A DNA stretch of 22,301 nucleotides from assembly GCA_015657535.1 (NCBI GenBank), contig JADHZB010002149.1:2986-25286 (forward strand). The letters run 5' to 3'. The DNA is from Nephromyces sp. MM_2019. Its lineage: Eukaryota > Apicomplexa > Aconoidasida > Nephromycida. The notes under the pieces were generated by a model, which saw only the letters and a list, made by a program, of their open reading frames with translations, made no database searches and had not been told where the DNA came from. Below are positions 8,317 through 17,982 of this stretch, in pieces. Positions within the stretch are counted from its first letter, which is position 1; each line of letters opens with the position of its first letter. The position numbers and the translations under genes are program-made.

Positions 8317-10512
8317 TCATTTGCTTTTTCCTGTTGTTTTGAAGTATTTTCGAAGAAGTTTCTTCGTGTCCTTGGTATCGGGGAGTTGTTCCCAGCTGTC
8401 GTCTTCCTCTTCGGCGTTACCCCAACGCACAAGTTACTCCTTGATGCGCTTCCCCTGCTCGTTTATGCGCTGCCTGTGATCCCGGATGTGCGATCTTTTC
8501 ATTTCTGGGGGTATTTCGTCTTCGATAAGTACATAGACGTCGTCGTTGTTTTGGCTATTGTCTATGTTGCCTTTATATTTTTTCAATTGGGATATGTGAA
8601 AGACCGGGTGTAGCTTCAATTCCGGTGGAAGCTTGAGTTTATAGTTTAAATCAGACAGTTTCTGTTGAATCTCACAAGGGCCTATAAATCTTGGGTCTAA
8701 TTTGCGTGGACCTAAGCCAGCTCTAAAATTTCTGGTTGACAACATGACGCAATCACCGGTTTCATAAGTGATATTCTTTTTTCCGCGGTCTTTATAATAT
8801 TTTTGCCGCAGGCTGGCAGCCTTCTTTTTGTTTTTTGCGGCCTCTAAGTTTTCAAATAGCTCCTCTAACATTTTCAAAGCTGATTCAGGCTTGATTATAA
8901 TTTCTGGATTGCTGATATTGGCTTGGTGGGGTTTAATTGGGTGGTCTCCGTACATCAAGTAAAATGGTGTATGACCAGAACTCTGATTTATGGAGTTGTT
9001 ATAAGCGAATTCAAGTGGAGCTAGTGCTTCATCCCATTGCTTTTGATTATATTCCGCCTAGATTCGTAACATTTGTTCCAAAGTTCGATTGGCTCGTTCC
9101 GTTTGGCCATCAGTCTGGGGATGGTATGCTGTTGAGAATCTTAGTTCTACTCCTAATCCTTGGTGGAAGGATTTCCAAAAATTGCCAATAAGCCTTGGGT
9201 CACGGTCCGATATTATCGTGCTTGGTGTTCCATGGATTCGAAACGCGTTATCGATGAATATTTTCGCTAGACCTGATGCGTCAACTTGTTTGCGAGTAGG
9301 AGCAAAGTCTCACATCTCACTCAGTTTATCTGCAAAAACTACGCATGCATCATGATTTGACTTTGTTCTGGGGAGGTCTGTTATTAGATCAAGAGTGGTA
9401 CACTCCCGGCGCTTTGCTGGAACTGGGATTGGCTTCATTAATCCTTTTGGTTTTGCGTTTTCGTCTTTGTTTCGCTGACGTGAGTCACAATTCTTTATGA
9501 ACTGGGCTACTTGCCCTCTCAATCCAGGCCAGAAATAATGTCTTTGGACTTTCTTGTCTACACCTAAATGGCCGCTGTAGATGGGATTGTGGCTTAGGCT
9601 AATTATTTTGTTTGAAATGTTTGAGTTCGGTGGTATAGAAGTCCGCGGCCCCTTATGTATATCAAGTTTTAATAGTCCTTTTTCATCCATAATTGCTGTT
9701 CTATTGCTGGTTATCTTTAACCCGTTGTTTATAATGGGGGTGAATGTGGCGTAGCTACTTTTGATCTCTTCCTCGAGGCTAGACCATGAATTCGAAATGC
9801 CTAAGATGTTGATCTCTGTGGGTTTTCTACTTGAAGTGTCAGCGACTGAGTTTCCTTTTCCTGGTTTGTACAGTTGGCGAAAATCGAATTCGCATAGTTT
9901 CTCGATCCATCTGTAGACTCTGTGGTTTTTGGATGGTTGACCGGTTTTGCTCATTACAGTTTTGAGTGGTTCGTGATCAGTTATTATTTCAAATTTTGTA
10001 CCGTTTAGATAGTGCCTCCAGGTGGTTAACGCGTAAACTATTGCCAAAAGTTCTCTTCCCCAGGTAGTGTACCGGGTCTCTGCATCTCTAAGTTTCCTTG
10101 ATTCGAATGCAATAGGTTTATAGCTGCCGTCGTTTTGCTGTTGTTCAAGAACAGCACCACCAATTGCAGTTCTTGATGCATCAGTAGTGACTCTTTTGTG
10201 ACTATTGGGATCTACGCTGTCTAGTACGGGTGCTGCAACGATAGCGTTCTTCAAGGATTCTAGGCTTTCTGTTGCGTTATTATCCCATCTGAAGGGTTTT
10301 GTAGTTTTTGTTAACTCTGTCACTCCGTGTGCCAGTTTTGCAAAATCCTTGATGAATTTTTTATAATAAGAAGCGAGTCCTAGGAATGATCTTACTTGTG
10401 TGCGATCATTTAAGGGCCATGGCCAGTCTTTGATGGCCTTGACTTTGCTATCTTCCATTCCCAATCCAGTACCGTCTATCACGTGTCCAAGAAAATCTAC
10501 TTTTGGCTGAAA
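8317..10512 (-). pseudogene. pol: Chromovirus pol: RT tail, RNase H, integrase, chromodomain; three stops
   Basis: One frame runs from the gap (10512) to TGA at 8317-8319. It begins with the RT tail (VDFLGHVIDG, then FLGLASYYKKFI). RNase H follows with TTDAS, GRELLAIVYAL, TDHEPLK and NSVADTSSR. The integrase zinc region has HNPIYSGH, but the second Cys of the CX2C pair is Arg (CDSR). The core has LDLITDLP, IISDRD and YHPQTDGQTERANRT, the D,D-35-E set. In-frame stops are TGA 9310-9312, TAG 9058-9060 and TAA 8434-8436. VFHISQLKKYKG marks the end of the integrase C-terminal domain. A chromodomain follows (about 8320-8500), its core RIKE-stop-LVRWGN with DDSWEQL broken only by the TAA. The N-terminal part, including the RT catalytic YXDD, falls in or beyond the gap. 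Confidence 0.93.
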
Positions 10513-10562
10513 NNNNNNNNNNNNNNNNNNNNNNNNNNNNNNNNNNNNNNNNNNNNNNNNNN
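10513..10562. other. Assembly gap (50 Ns)
   Basis: A run of exactly 50 N separates the chromovirus pol fragment from LTR-bearing sequence. The round number suggests a conventional placeholder, so the true distance, or even the join itself, is unknown. Most of gag, protease and RT of the chromovirus element must be in it or absent. Open frames reported across it are not informative. Confidence 0.95.
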
Positions 10563-10841
10563 TTCGCAGGGTGTTGTGTAGCCGTTACCGCTGTCCCGCT
10601 GTCTAAATATAGTTCTGCTAAGGTTCTCCAGCTTGACAAAGTCTGAGGGTAGTAGGTTATATATGTGTGGAGTAGTCGATAGGTGTTTTGGAAAATAAGG
10701 GGTCTTCAGAATAAGTATGTTCAAGGTAGTTGTATAAGCTTATTCGAAGCGCTTATGAAGTTATATAAATTTTAAAATAATTTTACAAAAAATTTTGCAT
10801 CTCCGACAATACGTGTGCACCCTCGATTTGAATGTGGGTTC
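10563..10841. other. Unassigned stretch between gap and LTR C
   Basis: This should be the internal region just after LTR C on the minus strand (the shared TACCTTGGAACC ends near 10842), but it does not match the gag leader that follows LTR A. I recognise no protein domain. One frame contains YLDSGTAVT, which resembles an aspartic-protease active site, yet nothing around it supports that. Confidence 0.4.
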
Positions 10842-11457
10842 CAAGGTATTTAATTGTTGCAGCTCAAATGCACCCTTAAATAATTGTGTAAATTATTGTT
10901 ATATGTGAATAAAAATACTTATCTTGTAATGTCCAGTGATATGCACCCTTATGTTTGATCTTAACTGTGCGCTGCTACCAATATAACCAGTGCCTACTCG
11001 CCTGGTTGCCACAATAACCACTCGTTATTGTCCGGCTTATCTCAACTTGGTGCACTATAATGGGCTTAGTATTCTAGTGTTTAATCGAGCTTTTCATGTA
11101 ATGAAGGTTGTCAAGTCTGTCTAGTTCAAAAAATCTCCCCCTGACCATTGCAATAAAAACTCTACCTACTTCAGCCACAAGCTAGTTATGGGTCTGAGTA
11201 TGTTATTAGCTTGATATAAAGGCTAATTTAATAGCCCTATATCATGCTTATAACTTCGGTAGCTATGAGTTGTAATGAATGTCAAGTGAAAGTTTGTAAA
11301 AATAGCATTGATACAAAAATGTGCGTAACTTGGCACAGAGGTATCGTATGAATCTAATATTTAAAGTAGTAAATATAGTTTTACATACTACATCTAAGTA
11401 TGCTACTGAAACTATTATAAAGGTCTTTTGAGTATTGAAAATCTCTTGCTGGTTACA
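10842..11457 (-). repeat. LTR copy C (first LTR family)
   Basis: It shares the whole of copy A with few differences, from ggttccaaggtattt at about 10842 to ggttaca at 11451-11457 (plus strand). It is thus a full-length, fairly young member in minus orientation. It abuts a gag fragment of the second family at 11458, so it has inserted into that older element. Flanking 4-6 base target duplications are not evident by eye, in line with further internal sequence or rearrangement on the low-coordinate side. Confidence 0.85.
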
Positions 11458-11808
11458 CAACATCAAGAATTTACAAGTTTGTTGGGTGGCCGTTAAAATC
11501 GATTCAACATCGATCATCTAAATATCTTGTTTGTAACAGCGTGGTAGAAGATTATTGCTTGTTGCCGCGTTGTTTGACTTTTTGTGGAAGTTCTGGGGCA
11601 AGAGGGTTGTGACTGTGCCTGTCCTCTTCTTTGTAGCTAGTATAGTGATTAGTGATAGCTTTTCGTTAAGACATTGTGCTGTGCCACTATGTAAAGGAAT
11701 CACTTAAGCTAGAAGGGTAAAACGATAATTGGGATGAAATATTAGTGGGAAGAAGAAAATTTTGAAAAGAGGAAAGACTTTTTGCACTTTACACATCGCT
11801 GCTACCAA
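11458..11808 (-). pseudogene. Gag leader and gag start fragment of second-family element (F)
   Basis: On the minus strand the primer-binding site TGGTAGCAG (11799-11807) is followed by a leader and a short open frame (11703-11518). Its stretch TKKRTGTVTTLLPQNFHKKS aligns with TNKKLGAATALLCQNSVVKLS of the plus-strand copy near 6870-6935. At DNA level the block around 11586-11610 matches 6885-6905 of that copy. The fragment ends at 11458, where LTR C begins, so the rest of this gag is displaced or lost. Confidence 0.65.
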
Positions 11809-12250
11809 TGTTAGAGTTTGGGTATTTGAGCAAAAAAAAATAATATAAATATATTCTTCAAACTCTCGCCGAATTTTCCTACTCGAAAATTCACAGCTAA
11901 GCTTCATCTCAAAGGGAAATCTATTAACAAGGGATTTTCGCAATGATGGGTTTTGAAACTATCTTCTCTAAGATATTGAGGTTATTGTTTGATAAAATAG
12001 TTAAGTTGTAAAAGGTAAAATCCGAAGTTCAACATTATTAAAAGTCAATTCTAACTTAGGATATTTTACAGAAAGGGAGGGAAAAATTAGGTGAAAACCA
12101 TTTGCGCCTATTTCAAAAAAATCCAAAGAAAATTATAAGAAAACTGCTAATCACCAAACATCAAAAAAGTTTAAGTTTGCTGGATGTTTGTGGAAAAAGC
12201 ATACTTATAAAAACTATCTTTTACACATTCATTTGGTAGATAACTCCAAG
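11809..12250 (-). repeat. LTR copy F (second LTR family)
   Basis: It ends (minus strand) with CA at 11809-11810, one base before the primer-binding site, exactly like copy G. It carries the shared block at 11858-11892 and the shared block at about 12101-12110. Homology to G is traceable to about 12200; the border near 12250 is set by the start of the RT fragment. The 79-residue open frame at 11704-11943 lies across the LTR end and is not a gene. Confidence 0.7.
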
Positions 12251-12258
12251 AAATGAGA

Positions 12259-12580
12259 ATTTTTCAGAGACCAGGTGGAGTTTCTGGGTCACGTAGTAAG
12301 TGATTAGGGGTTTAAAATTGCTGAAAACAAGGTGACAGCAATTAACAATGGGGAGGGGCCACTGAATGATAGCATAGAGGTGCGTTTAGTCTCAAGGTTA
12401 CCCTCCTACTACTACAAGTTTATTAGTAACTTTGAGAGCTTAGTTTATAAGCTAACCGAGTTAACTAAGTCTTTTAAGACTTTAGAATGGGAAGACGAAG
12501 CTATCCAAGGCTTCGAACAACTCAACGCAGCGGTTACTATTACCCCAGTGTTAGATCTTGTAACGGCTGATATGTCCTGG
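12259..12580 (+). pseudogene. Ty3/gypsy reverse-transcriptase fragment
   Basis: The translation reads QVEFLGHVVSD, a TAG stop (12305-12307), then GFKIAENKVTAI, EVRLVSRLPSYYYKFISNF, LTELTKS and TPVLDL. This is the end of the RT palm/thumb and the connection toward RNase H in Ty3/gypsy elements, matching the equivalent part of the chromovirus pol (about 10240-10500) block by block. The stop, the altered PLNDSIEVRLVSRLP segment and the absence of anything before or after show a relic. It may belong to the second family, whose gag is also on the plus strand, but that cannot be shown here. Confidence 0.85.
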
Positions 12581-12649
12581 CTTTGCCAAAAATTAATTAC
12601 CATGTCTACAAATACGAGATACACCATTGATGCACTTAAGAAATAATGT

Positions 12650-14674
12650 TAACATATTCAAAAGCATATATACCCATTTAAAAATTGTTAAAAACAATTA
12701 TTTTAAAACTAATAATTCACAAGGGTCGTTGAATTATAGCACTGATATTGAAATGGAAAACTAGTGATGTCAAATGCATCTCAAAAATGATTCTAGTTTC
12801 GATTTAATAGTCTTGATTGACTATACATCAATTAATATTCGCAATGAACTTCCACATCACTTATTTAAAGGGCGTAAACATAGAAGGAAAGCTAAATGGA
12901 AGTCGGCAAAATAGTAAAAAGACGATTCCAAACAGTTTAAATTAAAAAGAAGACAAATTGAATAGACCATGATTCGTTTTTACATTGAATTGAGAAGCGT
13001 AAACTAATCACATAAACAGATAACTATTACGAGAATAGTCACATGAAGTCATTTAAGTACAATTACAATGACTGAAATAATCTGTATAATTAATATAATA
13101 ATATGGGAATGATAAAAGCCGAATGATGATAACTAGTGGTTACAGAAATAATTTGAAATGAACTATGATTCAATAAATTACTTTTGGTCTTGAATTAGAT
13201 TATGGAAATGCCTTAAGTTTTTACAATTACAAAGACCTAAAAACAGTCTGCAACAATCGCAATTTGTATAAAGTTGGTAGTCAAGGTTAGTCAGACTAGT
13301 CAAACTTGATTTGAAAAATATTTAAGTAATCGAAATAATTCAATTTAGCACAGACAATATGCACCGAGTCCAATAATTAAAGACCAAGGTTTATAAACAC
13401 AACGACGGACTTTTAACAAGCGAATGGGATCACATTTGAGAGTAAATGTTCTACAATCACTCAAGAACCTCATTAAAGCAAATACAGAATCAATAAAAAT
13501 TGTCATTTCGGGTGATTAAAAACTCTTAATCGAAATTCATAATTACGTAATTTCAATAAACGAAATTGAAACAAGAAATCACAATTGATAAAATGAAATT
13601 GAATGTGAACCAATGAACTAATTTAAGTTTGTTTTTCAACTCAAGGCAATTAATAGCATTGGTTTGAATAAAGATTAAAAGATGAAACTGACCAAATGTG
13701 GGAACTTAAATTCTAAATTGAGTCAGAATTAAACATCTGGGATGCTAAAATTTTTGAAATGAATAACAAATGTACTGCAAGGATATTAATTACAGAAAGC
13801 ATAATGGCAAAATGATAGAATGCATTAATTTAGAGATTTTAAAGCATTAACATGGCTACATAAAATAGTCGCAATTTATTAAATACATCTGGGATGTATA
13901 GAATTTAATATGGTTCGATAATAAAAATGATTTTAGTTAAGTATCTGGGATGCCTAAGTACGTCTCGGACGTATAACACTTTCAAAAGGGTAATTTGCTA
14001 ATTCCTTTTCAAACTAACTAATAAATAAAATCTATTTAAGGGTAACTAAATTGGGTAATCCAGCTCACAACAAAAACATTAAGAAAATATAGATATATCT
14101 ATTAATCAAAGAGAGAAGGTGTAGGGTGAAAAGGGTTGCAAATACATGATTCTTGATTTGTGTTAACATTGACAGGTGAATAGATGTTTTTAGGAGTGCA
14201 GGAACAAAGAATTCTAAACAAGAACGCCTGATAACCAAATTTCGTATAGGGAAAACTAAAACAAATTTAAAAAGCTGAAAGAAAATCAATCCAAACTTCA
14301 AGCATAACACCGGAAAGAAAAAATCAGGAAGTACAGAGTGAACCTAAGGAACAAGAATAATTGTTTAAAGAATCCCAAATCAGTATTTAAATCTTTCTCT
14401 GATTAATAAGATCTACCTGCATCAATCGTCAGTAAATTCTTTAAAAATAAATTAAAAAAACCCACCAAGTTTTTATAATTATAAATTTAAAACTTTCAAA
14501 TTAGTCGTATTAGAATCAACCTGATCCTTTAACTCTCTCCTAAAAGAGAATCTTTCTTTTTGCTTAGATTTAAGACCTTAATTATTTAGGCCATATTTTT
14601 TATTAATATTTTTTAATCAGGCCTAGAAACAAATAACACTATACTGAAAGACTCTCTGCAACATAAACTATCAC
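12650..14674. other. Gene-free AT-rich stretch
   Basis: No coding region is supported: the only longer frame (14310-14065, minus) has no recognisable motif and a biased composition. The sequence is AT-rich debris. The only structure I see is a cluster of small hairpin-forming repeats at 13733-13972, described separately. Confidence 0.6.
13733..13972. repeat. Four short hairpin-forming repeats
   Basis: ACATCTGGGATGC (about 13733), ACATCTGGGATGT (about 13885), GTATCTGGGATGC (13941) and ACGTCTCGGACGT (13960) share the design of a 5-base stem and a 3-base centre. Two are perfect stems with different sequence (ACATC/GATGT and ACGTC/GACGT). Their role is unknown. Confidence 0.5.
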
Positions 14675-15302
14675 AGTTTGTTGATAATTTAATGCTTTAA
14701 ATAACTGTCATTATTTTGTTAACTTTATATTGCTTTGTCAATACCACATAATTGCCTTGAGTTTTTTCATTTTATAACAATATTAAATTCTCATTACGTT
14801 TAAGATCTTTGTCTTGTATAAATAAATCTACTTTGTTATAACTGTTGTTAAGATAATCCTTTGCTACCCCTCTGACCAGATATTTTAATACTTATTTTCA
14901 TTTCAAAGTTGCAAATGCTTTTAGTGAACTATAACTCGATACCAAAGGTACTTTATTAATGTTAAGTCGTTTTATAGTGAGATTATACATTGCTAATTGC
15001 AATTGCCTAGCACCTAATTCTGCCACAAGCTAATAGTGTTTACGAATTTATCATTGGCTTAACATCAAGTTTGACTCTGTAGACTTGCATCACACAGATA
15101 ACTTGTTATTAGGTATAAATCTCAACACATGTCAAGTACAAAGTTAAGAGAAAAAATATTAAGGCTTAAGACACCTAATTTTGTGAAAGCATTTCTCATG
15201 AGCTTGAATTTAAGTGTAGTTAATATAGTTTTAAGTTCTTCACTCAATTATTTTACTTAAAACGCATGAAAAAAGTTTAAAGTAAAGGTCTTGACGGTTA
15301 CA
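14675..15302 (-). repeat. LTR copy D, old diverged member of the first LTR family
   Basis: The stretch follows copy C in order: GCCACAAGCTA (near 15030), ATGTCAAGT.AAAGTT (near 15130), AGT.GTTAATATAGTTTTA (near 15217), an A/T tract, AAAGGTCTT and the terminal ggttaca at 15296-15302 (plus strand). Between these anchors identity is low. The left border is placed by a weak match to the gag-proximal LTR end and is approximate. No internal element sequence is seen next to it, so it may be a solo LTR. Confidence 0.65.
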
Positions 15303-17079
15303 TGTGCTGATTACGGTTTGGTAATGCTGAAAGGTTTTGTAATATTAATAAAACAAAGAAATTTTAACTGGAATTGTTATTATAAAAACAGTGAATAATG
15401 AACAAAGGGATAACTTATTATATTATTTATTCTTTTGCTAAAGTGTAAATTACATAACCAAGCATGATTGTTGAAAGCGGCATTTTAATTATGCTACTGC
15501 AATAATTAATAAGTTGCCAATGTAATAACCTTTTTTTAATACTATTTGAGTTATATTTTCATAGGGTCTAGGTTTTTAAAAAGCGAATAGTTAATTTGAA
15601 TGGAGCTTATAATTTGCTTTTACTACAGTTTGTTACATAGTAAGATAAGTACGCATAAAGAAGTATTTATGAAATGAACTTAAGAAAATCATACAAATAA
15701 GTAAGCTGTGTAAACGCATGTGTTAGGTGTTTATTAATACAATTGTAGTTTATGGCGTTTTGAATTATATACATACTTGTACAAAAATGTAATTACATAT
15801 TGGTTCAATTGTTTGAGGACAGGTTTAGCTATTCAAATATATATCTAAATTTGTGTGCTTTAAACCAATTTTGTTTAATAATATAGTAAATAGTCAATTT
15901 ATCTCCTATGTGCAAGTCGAGAAGCATTGTAATCTATTTCCTATAATTATAAATTGAAAATGACTATATCTTCAATTTGTTTATTGAATAAGTAAATTAG
16001 ATGTAGATATAATGTTATGAGTACTTACATAAATATCTTTTGCTAAAGCAAGTTTGTTGTTTTAAATTTTAATATTTTGTTTTGAAAAATTGTTGTTTTA
16101 TAGGATATTGAAGCCTTAAAAGAGCTATAAAAACTTTTTTGAGTGATTGTTTATATTCACATTCAATACAATATTCGACACTATTGCTTTCACTAGTAAA
16201 ATGATACTAAGTCTAGTTTTGAAGGGGGAAATTTTATGGTGAAAAAGGTGAACTCATGTATCTATGAATAATACTAGAAAGCATTATTAAATATTAAATC
16301 AAAATTATGATCCGAGAATTACGCATGACAATATAAATTATGATGATATTAGGAGTAAAAATATGAATTAGAGAAATTTGAAGAATGTCAGTTATTTAAT
16401 CAGTTTTGCTGGCACTTGTGAAAAAAAATTGAAGGATGTATCAAAGCAGGATTGAGCTAGAACTTGTAAACGCTTATACTATTGTGAGGAATTTAATGAA
16501 GAAGGCTGTTTTATTGATATCAAAACCCTTCATAAAGATCTAGGGTGAGATAATCATAAAGGTGCTTCTATTTTGATGTGTTTCCAGATTATAAGAATTT
16601 AAATACAATTTGTGCATAATTCTGTTAAAATCAAGAGGGTTTGGAAAATAATCTGTGTGCATAATATATGCTGTATTGTCTCTTGTAAAATCAATGATTA
16701 GTGATCCTTGATGGATGATATAACTAATCTGCTTAGCTTTAAACTCTTATTCGTTAGTGATGTCTAATAATATCTAGTAAAGTTTGCTGAGACTTCAAAA
16801 CTAAAACTCATTTATAACCTTTACTGGGTAGCTTAATTATGGTAAAATGTTCTCAACTTGTATCTAAATAGTTGAATTTGTAATTTACAAATTTTGTGAG
16901 CTGTTATTATTCCGTTCATTAGTTGATTTATCAAAGCTTTGGCTCATGACTGGTTTTACTAAGCTGTTGAAGAAATGATTTCTTGGATTCAAATCGATAG
17001 ATAGGGTAGGTTCTATATATAGAAGCAAGTGTATGTGTATGTGTCGTCAAGTTTTAGAATATCTACATATATGTATATA
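15303..17079. other. Gene-free AT-rich stretch downstream of the VPS13-like gene
   Basis: I see no convincing exon or open frame. A purine run GAAGGGGGAAA near 16220 resembles a polypurine tract on the plus strand, but no LTR could be matched after it. If the VPS13-like gene has further exons they would lie on the minus strand here or beyond; I could not recognise any. Confidence 0.5.
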
Positions 17080-17379
17080 CTAGATTTGGATGTTTTTACC
17101 TTCTCTGATTATTGAAGATGGGCTGTTGGAAGGGTTAATACTAGAATAGGATGCTCTAAAATCTTGATGATTCAATCTCCTTTTACTAGATTGATAAATG
17201 TGTGCGTCTTCAGTTTGATCATTATCGATTGAAATCCGACTTGAATTTGAGTTAGAATTACTAAACCATAAAGAAAAGAATTTTTCCAAGTGAAATGGAT
17301 TAATTGAGTAAGGTGTAGCAGTTGGGTCTTCACTAAATATTAGATATTGAGAGAAATAGTGCTTGTAAATCTGGAAGAC
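17080..17379 (-). CDS. VPS13: VPS13-like protein, exon 5 (last one visible)
   Basis: The acceptor TTGAACAG is at 17380-17387 and the exon opens in phase 0 with VFQIYKHYFSQYLIFSEDP, directly continuing FWNK of the previous exon. In VPS13 proteins this place, after the conserved D-x-x-GNP-like segment, leads to the linker before the C-terminal helices. The rest of the exon is Ser/Asn-rich and low in complexity (FSNSNSNSSRISI). Two endings are possible: a stop (TAG, 17080-17082), or splicing at GAAG/GTAAAA (donor GT 17098-17099), giving an exon 17100-17379 that ends in phase 1. Known VPS13 proteins go on with a C-terminal helical region and a PH domain, so the splice reading is the likelier one if the gene is functional. 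Confidence 0.65.
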   Translation of the reverse strand, partial: VFQIYKHYFSQYLIFSEDPTATPYSINPFHLEKFFSLWFSNSNSNSSRISIDNDQTEDAHIYQSSKRRLNHQDFRASYSSINPSNSPSSIIREGKNIQI

Positions 17380-17394
17380 CTGTTCAACAAACAT

Positions 17395-17587
17395 AAATAC
17401 ACTCACAGATTATACACACAAATAAATACGCAGATACATACACACATATAAATACACACAGATATACATACACACAGATACACAGATACAGATATACACA
17501 CAGATACACACACATATACACACACACAGATACACAAACACAGATAAACAAACACAGATACACAAAAACAGGTACAAACACACCCAA
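17395..17587. repeat. CA-rich microsatellite in intron 4 (ACACAGAT-like units)
   Basis: This is a degenerate run of ACACAGATACAC and ATACACACA units filling most of the 285-base intron 17380-17664. The donor is AAG/GTAAAT and the acceptor AACAG/GTC, with phase 0 on both sides. The minus-strand open frame through it (MGVFVPVFVYLCLF..) is a by-product of the repeat. Confidence 0.85.
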
Positions 17588-17664
17588 TGAACCTTGTTAG
17601 TTAGACTTTTAGAGAAATAAAAAAAAATTCATACTCTATCTAGTGTAGTTACACTAAAATTTAC

Positions 17665-17859
17665 CTTATTCCAGAATGAGCGAAAACGGCTTATAGGTTT
17701 ACCGACCATATCAAATGAAAGTAATATTTGGTACCATTGATGCCAGAGTTGACTTTGAAAATGATTTTGGATAATTTCAAGTAAAGAATTAAAGGTTAAT
17801 TGACGATTAGTTAGTGTTAAATCTTTCCATATAAACTTGGCCTTTTCCACAGAGAAAAC
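17665..17859 (-). CDS. VPS13: VPS13-like protein, exon 4
   Basis: This is a 65-codon exon. The acceptor CCCTTAG (AG at 17860-17861) and donor AAG/GTAAAT (GT at 17663-17664) are both phase 0; the preceding intron is 123 bases (17860-17982). It contains LEIIQNHFQSQLWHQWYQ followed by ILLSFDMVGKPISRF. This matches the family pattern of a Y/H-x-x-Q repeat helix followed by a D-x-x-GNP motif (the segment usually read as LDxLGNP), a diagnostic part of the VPS13/ATG2 C-terminal region. Here N is replaced by K (GKP). The spacing to the preceding exon's IYLESMSIKELSVDMS also agrees with the family. Confidence 0.8.
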
Positions 17860-17982
17860 CTAAGGGCATAAAAGATAAAATCAATTAGAAAATTCTCATT
17901 TTCACCCACTGATAGGCTATGTTTACATATTCATATCTAGTAATAGCCTATAATCGACTACATATTATTTTCTCCAGCTTAC

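Noticed and set aside
8434..9312. Reassigned stop codons as the reason for in-frame stops in pol
   Set aside because: All three stop types occur (TGA, TAG, TAA), and the host exons show no in-frame stops; ordinary decay is simpler.
10563..10639. YLDSGTAVT, resembling an aspartic-protease active site, next to the gap
   Set aside because: Nothing before or after it fits a retropepsin, the frame is short and runs into Ns, and the position just after an LTR would be gag, not protease.
16215..16240. Purine run GAAGGGGGAAA as a polypurine tract of another element
   Set aside because: No LTR start or family match follows it and no pol sequence precedes it.
17384..17587. Cys/Val-rich 67-residue open frame resembling a membrane protein
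   Set aside because: It is a translation of the GT-rich strand of the intron 4 microsatellite.
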